NCBI GenBank assembly: GCA_019119595.1
Contig: DWWS01000018.1
Span: 175,674-239,673, forward strand
Length of the DNA stretch: 64,000 nucleotides
Reading direction: 5' to 3'
From: Candidatus Eisenbergiella merdavium
Lineage (GTDB): Bacteria > Bacillota > Clostridia > Lachnospirales > Lachnospiraceae
Below the pieces are notes generated by a model. The model ran no database searches. It worked only from the letters and a program-made list of their open reading frames with translations, and was not told the DNA's origin. Position 1 is the stretch's first letter. The number at the start of each line of letters is the position of its first letter. Below are positions 26,696 to 34,046 of this stretch, in pieces. The position numbers and the translations under genes are program-made.

Positions 26696-27511
26696 ATGCA
26701 AATGCCTGTTGAAAAGACACTGCAAAGCCTGAATCTGGAGGATGATTTTTTATTCGCCAAGGTAATGTCCGACAGTGAAATCTGCCGGAGGGTTTTGGAA
26801 AAGATATTGCGGATTCCTATTAAAAAGGTAATGGTACCCACCGCGCAGAGAACCATTGATATATTGCTGGAGAGCAAAGGAATCCGTCTCGACGTTTACG
26901 TGAATGATGAACGCGGAACCGTATATAATATTGAAATGCAGCGAGGGCGCAAAAAGGAGCTTCCTAAGCGGAGCCGCTACTATGCCGGATGCATTGATCT
27001 TGACCTGATCATGGCCGGGAAGGAATACTGGCAGTTAAAGAAGTCCTTTATCATTTTCATCTGTACCTTTGATCCATTTCATGAAAAACGGCATATTTAT
27101 ACTTTTGAAAATCGCTGTCTGGAGAATCTTTCTCTATCTCTGAAAGATGATTCGGTCAAAATCTTCCTGAATACAAAAGGAAAGCAAAATGATATCGATA
27201 TTGAAATGCAGGAATTCCTTTCCTATATCGAAGATTCCTCGGATCAGTTTGCAGAAAGGGCGACTAGTCCCCTGATCAGGGAAATTCACCAAAAAGTAAA
27301 GCAGATCAAAGAAAGCAGGGAAACGGAGGTTGAATACATGACTTTATTGCAGAGAGACCGTGAAAACAGAGAAGAGGGGGCCGCTTCTGCCATCAGGATC
27401 CTCAAGCTTTACAGCAAAAATTTCTCTGTGGAAAAAATTGCCGAAACGTTGAATATGGATCCTGAATATGTGGCAAAAGTCATTGCAGATTATGAAAATG
27501 CGTTGATATGA
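26696..27511 (+). CDS. Rpn/PDDEXK-type transposase-like nuclease
   Basis: A 271-residue protein of the Rpn recombination-promoting nuclease / PD-(D/E)XK family transposase group. The N-terminus (LNLEDDFLFAKVMSD) is typical. The nuclease core shows RLDVYVNDERGTVYNIEMQRG, giving the D...ExQ active-site pattern, followed by KRSRYYAGCIDLD. The C-terminal 60 residues form a short helical region resembling an HTH (SVEKIAETLNMDPEYVAKVI). GGAGG precedes the start. Such genes spread as selfish or stress-response nucleases; its target is unknown. Confidence 0.88.
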   Translation: MQMPVEKTLQSLNLEDDFLFAKVMSDSEICRRVLEKILRIPIKKVMVPTAQRTIDILLESKGIRLDVYVNDERGTVYNIEMQRGRKKELPKRSRYYAGCIDLDLIMAGKEYWQLKKSFIIFICTFDPFHEKRHIYTFENRCLENLSLSLKDDSVKIFLNTKGKQNDIDIEMQEFLSYIEDSSDQFAERATSPLIREIHQKVKQIKESRETEVEYMTLLQRDRENREEGAASAIRILKLYSKNFSVEKIAETLNMDPEYVAKVIADYENALI

Positions 27512-27543
27512 GCGTTAGTTAACCTGAGCGGCGGTCAATGCCT

Positions 27544-28119
27544 TCATTCCTCCCCGCCGTCCCAGTCAAAGGGAAGGAATTCCCAAGTACATATCAGAGG
27601 ATAGTCCGTCGTCTCATAATAGAGCGGGAGCACCTTCTCCTCGTCTCCCACGTTGGCTCCGCAGATCCAGAAAGAGCCGTCCGTTCTGCGGATCACCGTG
27701 TTTTCCATCAGTCGTTCATATTCTCCGCCAAATTCCGCTATGGTGCGGCACTCCACATTTTCTTCCAGCCTTCCCGTCCAAGGAGCGCTCCTGTCGCCGC
27801 CATCCCGCAGCCGTAAAGCTCCTTATCCTCCGTCAGCCAGATCACAAAGCCGCTCTGAGAATAATCCACATGCACCACGTTTTCCGCGATCTTCACCATT
27901 TCCTCATGAAAATCATCGTCCTGCGTGCCCTGTCCGAGCTGGCCGTAGTTATTATAGCCGCAGCCCCAGAGCGTTCCGTTTTCATCGATCTGATACAGAT
28001 TGGAAGGGTCCCCGATGTTGGTCGTATAGTGGGCTTTGATGGAAGCCTGCGCAGGCAGCAAAGAGCATTCCCGTCATGACTGCAAGAAAAAGCAGCCGGA
28101 GTTTATTCTTATTTTTCAC
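27544..28119 (-). pseudogene. RCC1-like repeat lipoprotein with two compensating frameshifts
   Basis: A GTG start at 28119 with AAAGGAGA begins a lipoprotein signal (LLFLAVMTGMLFAAC). About 20 codons on, the coding signal switches frame to IGDPSNLYQIDENGTLWGCGYNNYGQLGQG, an RCC1-type beta-propeller repeat. Near 27765 it switches back to the first frame (ENVECRTIAEFGG...FLPFDWDGGEE) and ends at 27544. Intact, it would be about 190 residues, with only two or three RCC1 units. Its GTG overlaps the kinase stop as GTGA, so it is the last gene of the LytTR operon. Either real decay or two sequence errors. Confidence 0.7.
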
Positions 28120-29423
28120 TGTACTCTCCTTTCCGTCTCCGGAAGGTTCATGATGACCGTCAGGCGGAAGCAATGATCCTGTGTTTCGATCAGTACATCC
28201 CCGGAATAGCGTTCCGCCGTCCTTATGATTGATTTTAGACCATATCCATGCCTTTGGGAATTCTTTTTTGTGGAAAGAAGCTCTCCGGCTTCGGAATGTC
28301 TCAGCTCATGGGCGTAGGGATTTTTTATGAGCAGAACCAGCGCCTCTTTTTTCACTCCCATACTAAGTTCGATCCTTCTGTCCTCTTCCGCACAGGCTCC
28401 TGCCGCTTCTATGGCATTGTCCAGCGCGTTTCCCAGCACGATCCCAAGGTCGCACTGGTCGATGGGAAGCTCTTCCGGAATGAATATCCGCAGGTCAAAC
28501 CGGATCCCTCTTTCCTTCGCCGCCGCATATTTGAAATTGATCACAGCGTCCACCGCCGTATTGCCGCTTCGGGATACGCAGTAGCCGTTTTCGCCGGATC
28601 TTATAAGGCGGTTCAGCCCTTCAACGGCTTTTTTTCCGCTGCCCGTTTCCACGCACTCTCTTATCACCACGAGCTGATTGGTCAGGTCATGCTTCTCCTT
28701 ATGAAATTCCTCCGTGAACCGGCTTTGCTCATGAATCTGGTTCTCAATGAAAGCGAGCTGGCGTATGTACGCGGTCTGTTCGTTTTCTCTGCGGAAAAGC
28801 AACATGAGCTTCAGATAAATTTCAAAGACGAGAATGTTTATGAGCAGGAGGATGCCGAAGGAAATGAGGGAGAAAATGAAGCTGACTTCCTGTTCCATCA
28901 GGAAATACTGATTACACATAACAAAAATACTTCCGGCCGGGATCAGGAACAGAAAAACATTATAGCGAAAGGATATATCATTCCGATAATCCCTTTTCAT
29001 CAGAATGAGCACCAGAAAAGCAAAGAGAATCATAAGCATTTTAGAAAGCGTCTCTCCAACATCATAGCTGCTCCGTTCATCCATACCCAAATTACTTATG
29101 AAGGTGTACACAAGCATTTCCGTTGCGGCCCACACTGCATATAAAAAGGCGACGACAACCAGCTTTTTAACGCCTGCCTTTAGATAACAGGTCACGGAGA
29201 TCAAAAAAACCAGCAGGATCATGGTCAGCAGCATTCCGATACCGCTGCTTTCCCTGTCCCGAAACTCAATATAAAACTGGGCTGCAACAAAAATCCCCCA
29301 GGAAAGCCAGGAAAGCACCGACCACTTTCTTTTCTCAAAAAAGGCGTTGAGGACTCTGTATATGATCCAGATCGTTGAAAACAGGAGCAGCAGATTCAAA
29401 ATGCCCTTTACGACTTCATACAT
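28116..29423 (-). CDS. GHKL-type sensor histidine kinase (AgrC-like)
   Basis: A 435-residue protein. Six or seven membrane helices occupy the N-terminal 200 residues. Then comes a short coiled coil with the phospho-acceptor region EKHDLTNQLVVI, and a GHKL ATPase with IVLGNALDNAIEAAG (N-box) and QRHGYGLKSI (G-box). The start at 29423 overlaps the response-regulator stop by 8 bp and follows GGAGGGGA. This architecture is found in quorum-sensing or cell-envelope sensors of the HPK10 class. No AgrD-like peptide gene is visible nearby. Confidence 0.9.
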   Translation of the reverse strand: MYEVVKGILNLLLLFSTIWIIYRVLNAFFEKRKWSVLSWLSWGIFVAAQFYIEFRDRESSGIGMLLTMILLVFLISVTCYLKAGVKKLVVVAFLYAVWAATEMLVYTFISNLGMDERSSYDVGETLSKMLMILFAFLVLILMKRDYRNDISFRYNVFLFLIPAGSIFVMCNQYFLMEQEVSFIFSLISFGILLLINILVFEIYLKLMLLFRRENEQTAYIRQLAFIENQIHEQSRFTEEFHKEKHDLTNQLVVIRECVETGSGKKAVEGLNRLIRSGENGYCVSRSGNTAVDAVINFKYAAAKERGIRFDLRIFIPEELPIDQCDLGIVLGNALDNAIEAAGACAEEDRRIELSMGVKKEALVLLIKNPYAHELRHSEAGELLSTKKNSQRHGYGLKSIIRTAERYSGDVLIETQDHCFRLTVIMNLPETERRVQ

Positions 29424-30144
29424 CCATTTCCCCTCCAAGCAGCTTTCCGTATTGTCTGTCAAATTCCTTCCGCCTGTCCTCGCTGACCGGAAGTACGGCG
29501 TGATCGACCAGCCTGACCTCCGTCCTGCTTCTGGAACGGATGAAATGATAATTGACCAGATAGGACTGATGGATCCTTAAGAAGGGCACTCTGCCCTTCA
29601 TCAGCCTTTCCGAAACGTCTGAGAGCTTTCCGTTAAAGGAACAGCTTTCCCCGTTTTTCATGTGGATCCATATCTTCCTCCCGCTGCTTTCAAAATACAG
29701 GATCTCCATGCAGGGAATCTTGAATTCCTCGCCTCTGTAGGTGTATACAAAATAGCAGCTTCTTTCCCCCGCCCTGCGGACTGCCTTTAAAAATATCTGC
29801 TCGAATCTTTCCTTCTCAACGGGCTTTTTGATAAAATCAAATACATCCAGCCGAAACAGCTCCATCAGGTACTGATCGTAGCCGGAAACGAAGATCAGAA
29901 GGACATTGGCATCCAATTTCCTGATCCGCCCGGCCGCAGCGATCCCATCCCCGTTCTGCATGTGGATGTCCAGGTAAAGCAGATCAAACCGGGTTCCGCG
30001 CCGCACCTCTTCCGTCAGCGAATTCCCGCTGTAAAACACCTCCACACTGACCGGGAGCCCCTCCCGCCTGCAGATTTCCAGGATCATTTCCTCCATCCTG
30101 GCCGCGATCAACGTTTCATCGTCACAGATTCCAATTTGAAGCAT
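29416..30144 (-). CDS. LytTR-type response regulator (AgrA-like)
   Basis: A 242-residue regulator. The receiver domain has CDDE near residue 7, phospho-acceptor Asp59 in LYLDIHM, and KKPV at its end. The C-terminal LytTR DNA-binding domain runs from about residue 140 (EEFKIPCMEILYFESSGRKIWIH) to FLRIHQSYLVNYHFI and beyond. GGAAGGAGAAGGGG precedes the start. It is translationally coupled to the kinase downstream and probably autoregulates the operon. Confidence 0.92.
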   Translation of the reverse strand: MLQIGICDDETLIAARMEEMILEICRREGLPVSVEVFYSGNSLTEEVRRGTRFDLLYLDIHMQNGDGIAAAGRIRKLDANVLLIFVSGYDQYLMELFRLDVFDFIKKPVEKERFEQIFLKAVRRAGERSCYFVYTYRGEEFKIPCMEILYFESSGRKIWIHMKNGESCSFNGKLSDVSERLMKGRVPFLRIHQSYLVNYHFIRSRSRTEVRLVDHAVLPVSEDRRKEFDRQYGKLLGGEMDV

Positions 30145-30169
30145 CCCCTTCTCCTTCCGGCCTTACTCT

Positions 30170-30664
30170 TCAGATATTTTTCTCGCAGTGAACATAAAAT
30201 TCCGTCCTCTGCTTCGCGTCGTCAAATCTGACCTCCATTTTCAGGCCGCCTTTTTGTCCGGTGAAGGAAACCAAAAGCTCTCCCTCCCCGTTTTCATTCT
30301 CCGCGGCGCCTGCCTTTTCCAGGGTCTGCAGCTTCAGGGCCGCATATTCCTCCTCCGGCAGGGTCATCGACAGCGTGATCGTAAATTCTCTGGAAAAAAA
30401 CGCTTCATACATGCGGTATTGATAAGTAACGTCTCTGGCGGACGAAGGGATCTCTTCCGGAAAAACCGAACGGATCTCCTCCTCATATTCCTCAAGCGCT
30501 TCATCCAGTATGAGATACTGCTCCGTGTCCCCCGTTCTGGATGCCACAGGCGGAAGCAGGCAGAACAGAACAAAAGCCGCGCCTGACAAAAACAGCGCCG
30601 CCGGAAGCAGGCCCCAGGCAATCCCCACATCCTCCATCCTGATTTTGCCTCCGTTCCTCCTCAT
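30170..30664 (-). CDS. Small membrane-anchored protein of the LytTR operon
   Basis: Not recognised. A 164-residue protein with one membrane helix near residues 15-38 (IAWGLLPAALFLSGAAFVLFCLL), then a hydrophilic alpha+beta domain with many acidic residues (LDEALEEYEEEIRSVFPEE) and a C-terminal beta-rich end (LKMEVRFDDAKQRTEFYVHCEK). It starts only a few bases after the lipoprotein stop (TAAAGATG); a later ATG at 30637 with GGAGG upstream is an alternative. Context suggests an envelope-facing accessory of the adjacent kinase/regulator pair. Confidence 0.65.
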   Translation of the reverse strand: MRRNGGKIRMEDVGIAWGLLPAALFLSGAAFVLFCLLPPVASRTGDTEQYLILDEALEEYEEEIRSVFPEEIPSSARDVTYQYRMYEAFFSREFTITLSMTLPEEEYAALKLQTLEKAGAAENENGEGELLVSFTGQKGGLKMEVRFDDAKQRTEFYVHCEKNI

Positions 30665-30666
30665 CT

Positions 30667-31359
30667 TTACGGCGTGAGAGAAAATTTTTTCACATTGTCA
30701 AAGCCTGCGAACACAAGCGGCTCCCCCTCCCCGGTTCCATGAAGAAAGGCCGCCCGCGCGCTCACGCTCTCTCCCGCCTTCAGGGTGCAGTTGTATATGG
30801 AATCCGGAAGGAGGGAGGTAAGATTTTCCGCGTTTCCATACGCGCCTGGCATGGCAAAATACAGGGCCGCGGACGGCAGGGAGGCAATATTTTCATACAG
30901 CGCGAGCTCCTCTGCCTCACCCTCGTCATAGGAAACACCTATGGTAATAACGATGTACTCCTCCCCTTCCCCGGGTGCCGACAAATCGGAGACGCTTTCC
31001 AGAAGCTGTGCGTATGCTTCTTCCCCTCTCAATACATCCTCGATCTTCATGGATACCGTAACGCTCAGAGGCGCACCGTCCTGGAGCTGGTATCCGCTGA
31101 AGGTTTCCGTGTTTCCGAAGGGAACCGGCTGCCCGGTTTCCTCCACGGCCTCCAGCTGCTGCATTGCTTCGCCATTCTCTGCCTGCTGCGTTTCTTCCGC
31201 AATCTCCGGCTGCTGTATTTCCTCTCCAGTCTCCGACTGCTGCGTTTCCACAACCGTTTCTGTTCCTCCGGGAACCGTCTCCGTCTCCTCTGAAGCCTGT
31301 CCGCAGGCGCACAGGACGACACTCAGACATATAACGGAAAGCACGAACCATTTTTTCAT
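30667..31359 (-). CDS. Lipoprotein with Glu/Gln repeat linker
   Basis: Not recognised by family. A 230-residue protein with a signal peptide ending LCAC (Cys19 lipidated). Residues 24-75 are an acidic linker of imperfect 9-10-residue repeats built on ETQQ / EEIQQPE / EETQQAE / EAMQQLE. A compact C-terminal domain of about 150 residues (FSGYQLQDGAPLSVTVSMKIEDV...SVSARAAFLHGTGEGEPLVF) resembles DUF4352/DUF5067-type immunoglobulin-like lipoprotein domains in its pattern, not by firm match. GAGGAGG precedes the ATG. It is the first gene of the LytTR operon. Confidence 0.7.
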   Translation of the reverse strand: MKKWFVLSVICLSVVLCACGQASEETETVPGGTETVVETQQSETGEEIQQPEIAEETQQAENGEAMQQLEAVEETGQPVPFGNTETFSGYQLQDGAPLSVTVSMKIEDVLRGEEAYAQLLESVSDLSAPGEGEEYIVITIGVSYDEGEAEELALYENIASLPSAALYFAMPGAYGNAENLTSLLPDSIYNCTLKAGESVSARAAFLHGTGEGEPLVFAGFDNVKKFSLTP

Positions 31360-31557
31360 ATAAACGTGTTCCTCCTCGTGTTAGTCAATGCTGATTCATA
31401 TTATGAAATTTATTTATTATACCCGATTTCGACAGCAATTGCCGGCAGCTGTCAGAAAACCGGGCTGCGCTGTCAGATTTTTCGCGGCAGTCCAGCCGAA
31501 GCTGTGCTGTTGAGCCGTTACGCTTTTCTTTTCACAGCTTCATCCAAATCATCTTTG

Positions 31558-33150
31558 TCAGAAATTCCCGGCACGGCTTCCGTCCCATCGGTCAAACAGG
31601 TAGATGGAAAAGCCCGTTTCGCCATCTTCCTCCCCATAGTCCAGAGGAAGGTAATCCGCCGGGAAGCGCACTTCATCTCTGTCCTGAAACTGAAGGAACA
31701 GGTAGGCGATCCTGTTTTCTCCCAAAATCAGGGCATATTCATAGCAGTGATCGTCCGCATAGACCGTCACATAAGCGGGATGGTTAAAATTCTCCTCGTC
31801 AAAGCGAACGGCCTGTGTTCTCCCTTCGTATTCACTGCGAATGCCGGAAAGCCGCGAAACCTCTTCGGCATAGGCCGCGTCCTCATAGCTGCACTCCAGA
31901 TAAATCTGAGCGGAAGGATCCAGAAAAGTGTCCTGGTAAAAATAAAAGTAGGCTTCCGCCTTTCCGCCGGGCGGAATCTCTTCCGGAAAAATTTCCAGCG
32001 TGCTGTGCCCCCGGAATCCCTCGAACCGTCCATATGCATCGGTTTCGTCCGCATAATACGTTTTTCCCTCCAGAAATCTCTGAAGCAGGCTTTTCCCCGG
32101 CGCGGAAAAATGGAACAGTGCAGTCAGTGCCAGCAGAAAGAGCAGCAGAGGAATCGCTGCGGCTTTTTTGACCCGGAGCCTGCTGTCCGCACGGAGGATT
32201 TCAAGCAGTCTCTGTCTCACGTCCTCCTTTCCTTCTGAACGTCTGTCCGCAAACGGATTTCGGATTCCCCAAAGACTGCTCCTCCTGCCGTTTTCCATCA
32301 CCGCCAGAATACTGCCGCAGTATGCCTTCCGTTCTTCCAGGCTTTTCCCCTCCGTCGCCTGCCTGTCGCACAGGCATTCCTGCGCCCGCTCCGCCTTCCG
32401 GAAATACCGGGCGGTCACCGGGTTAAACCAGTGGACACACTGCGCGGCCAGCAGCGCCAGCTTATACCAGTTATCGAAGCGCCGCGCATGAATGATTTCA
32501 TGCCGGAACACATGCTCAAGAATCCCGGCATCCGTCAGCCCCTCCGGAATGATGATCATCTGAAAAAAATAACCGATTCCAAACGGCGATGAAATTCCCG
32601 CAAGCCGCCTTACTCTGATATTGATTCCGTAACGAAGCTCCTCTGCACAGCGCTCATAAATACGGTTTTCCTCCGCGTTCAGATTGGTTCCCTTCCGGCG
32701 GATCCGGCAGCGCAGTCCGGCATAGCTGATTCCGTGAAAAAGCAGCAGCGCCGCACAGCCTCCCGTCCAGAGCCAGGCCGCCCCATCCAGCAGAACAATG
32801 ACAAAGCCCGGAAGGCCTTCCCGGCTGCTTTCCGGACTGCTCAGAGCCCTCTGGTACTCTCTTCCGTCCCCATTCGCAAGTCTCTCCACGCCCGATTCGG
32901 GAGCGCTTTCCGATTCCGCAGCGTTTTCCAAGCCGCTTCCGTTTACGGCCAGGCCCATTGGTATGCTGACTGAAAACGGCAGCGGAACCGTCAGAAAGAA
33001 CAGCATCCGCAGCGCGATAAACAGCCCCATCGCACAGGTCAGCGCAGGAATTTCCTTCCGGCTGATGATCCGGCAGATCAGGCTGAAAACACCGATAAAA
33101 ACAGCCGTAAAAACAGAAACGGACAGCATGTTCAGAAATAGTGCTCTCAT
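31558..33150 (-). CDS. BlaR1-family M56 zinc metallopeptidase sensor
   Basis: A 530-residue membrane protein with three or four N-terminal helices, the cytoplasmic zinc-protease motif HEIIH, and the downstream ECLCDRQ segment that completes the M56 site. A further helix (AAIPLLLFLLALTALF) precedes a C-terminal extracytoplasmic region of about 170 residues that is beta-rich and lacks the STFK/SXXK penicilloyl-serine transferase motifs of true BlaR1. It therefore probably senses something other than a beta-lactam and cleaves the adjacent BlaI-type repressor. The start at 33150 follows AAAGGGGGA. Confidence 0.88.
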   Translation of the reverse strand: MRALFLNMLSVSVFTAVFIGVFSLICRIISRKEIPALTCAMGLFIALRMLFFLTVPLPFSVSIPMGLAVNGSGLENAAESESAPESGVERLANGDGREYQRALSSPESSREGLPGFVIVLLDGAAWLWTGGCAALLLFHGISYAGLRCRIRRKGTNLNAEENRIYERCAEELRYGINIRVRRLAGISSPFGIGYFFQMIIIPEGLTDAGILEHVFRHEIIHARRFDNWYKLALLAAQCVHWFNPVTARYFRKAERAQECLCDRQATEGKSLEERKAYCGSILAVMENGRRSSLWGIRNPFADRRSEGKEDVRQRLLEILRADSRLRVKKAAAIPLLLFLLALTALFHFSAPGKSLLQRFLEGKTYYADETDAYGRFEGFRGHSTLEIFPEEIPPGGKAEAYFYFYQDTFLDPSAQIYLECSYEDAAYAEEVSRLSGIRSEYEGRTQAVRFDEENFNHPAYVTVYADDHCYEYALILGENRIAYLFLQFQDRDEVRFPADYLPLDYGEEDGETGFSIYLFDRWDGSRAGNF

Positions 33151-33184
33151 CTGGCCATCCCCCTTTTCATTAAGCCAGCTCCCC

Positions 33185-33559
33185 TCATTTTTCTTCAAAC
33201 GTATCAACGAATTGCTTCAGCTGTCTGATATCCTCCGGGCTCAGCCGGTTTCTGTCGTACAGGCAGTTCACGAATTTCCCCACGGAGCCGTCAAAAAACC
33301 GGCCGAGCAGCGTCTCTCCCTCCTGCTCCATGTAGTCCGCCTTTGACACCAGAGGGCGTATCATCTTATATTTTCCGGCCTTTCTGCAGGAAAGAAAGCC
33401 CTTTTCCTCCAGACGGTTGAGATAGCTGTGCAGCGCTCCCATGGTCAGCTTTTTCCGGACCTCCACCTTCTCCCATACCGCGTTGACGCTCATCTCCTCT
33501 CCGTCGTTTTCCCAGAGAACGAGCATCACCTCCAGCTCTGATTCCGGTAATCTCGTCAT
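33185..33559 (-). CDS. BlaI/MecI/CopY-family repressor
   Basis: A 124-residue winged-helix repressor with the family pattern LPESELEVMLVLWEN at the start, a recognition region LTMGALHSYLNRLEEKGFL, and a C-terminal dimerisation helix. It is the gene immediately upstream of the M56 peptidase, 35 bp apart, with ribosome site GGGAGGAAGG. Cleavage of its C-terminal part by the partner would relieve repression, as in the bla/mec systems. Its own promoter is near-consensus. Confidence 0.92.
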   Translation of the reverse strand: MTRLPESELEVMLVLWENDGEEMSVNAVWEKVEVRKKLTMGALHSYLNRLEEKGFLSCRKAGKYKMIRPLVSKADYMEQEGETLLGRFFDGSVGKFVNCLYDRNRLSPEDIRQLKQFVDTFEEK

Positions 33560-33673
33560 ATCCTTCCTCCCTTTGCTCCTCCGCCCGAAACGCGCCGGTT
33601 CCCTGTGAGTATGGCTGGGGCAGGCTTTCTTTCAAGGCTATTATTTTATAATTTTTATTTTATGCTTTTGCAT

Positions 33674-33702
33674 ATTATAGACTGCCAGGCCGCTGCCGTC
33701 AA
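33674..33702 (-). promoter_or_regulatory. Promoter of the BlaI/BlaR1-type operon
   Basis: TTGACG and TATAAT are 17 bp apart on the minus strand. Downstream of the predicted start is an AT-rich stretch with two ATAAAATAA-like direct repeats, a possible BlaI-type operator. The classical TACA-N-TGTA core was not found. Confidence 0.7.
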
Positions 33703-34046
33703 GCCCCTCCACAATCATAATTAAGGAGTCTGTTCGCGGGATTCTCCGCCTGCGGAGGGTCGTGCCGAGCCTGGTTGCCGTCGGGCAATGGTTCAGCCTT
33801 CCGACTGCCCCCAAAAAAGAACAATGACGTAACCGCCGCGTTTTCCTGCGGCTCACTCCTTCCGGCGAATTCGCTTTTTTTCTCCGGATTACGGTTTCCA
33901 AAATATACATACGGCATGCTGTTTTGTCCATTCTCCCGGCTCCATAAGCGGACTATAATGAACGCAAAAAGAGGCGCGCGATACAATGGATGCCGCAAAC
34001 TATCATAAAACGCAAACCATCTAAAAAAGGAAAGGGGAACAACAAA
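33703..34046 (+). other. Intergenic region before the GH127 gene
   Basis: A 344-bp gap. It holds short palindromes (CTCCGC-CT-GCGGAG near 33748 and TTGCC-GTCG-GGCAA near 33777) that recall the modular hairpins in style but not sequence, and a TATAAT at about 33954-33959 without a convincing -35 box. No gene is supported; minus-strand frames crossing it continue as a shadow of GH127. Confidence 0.4.
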
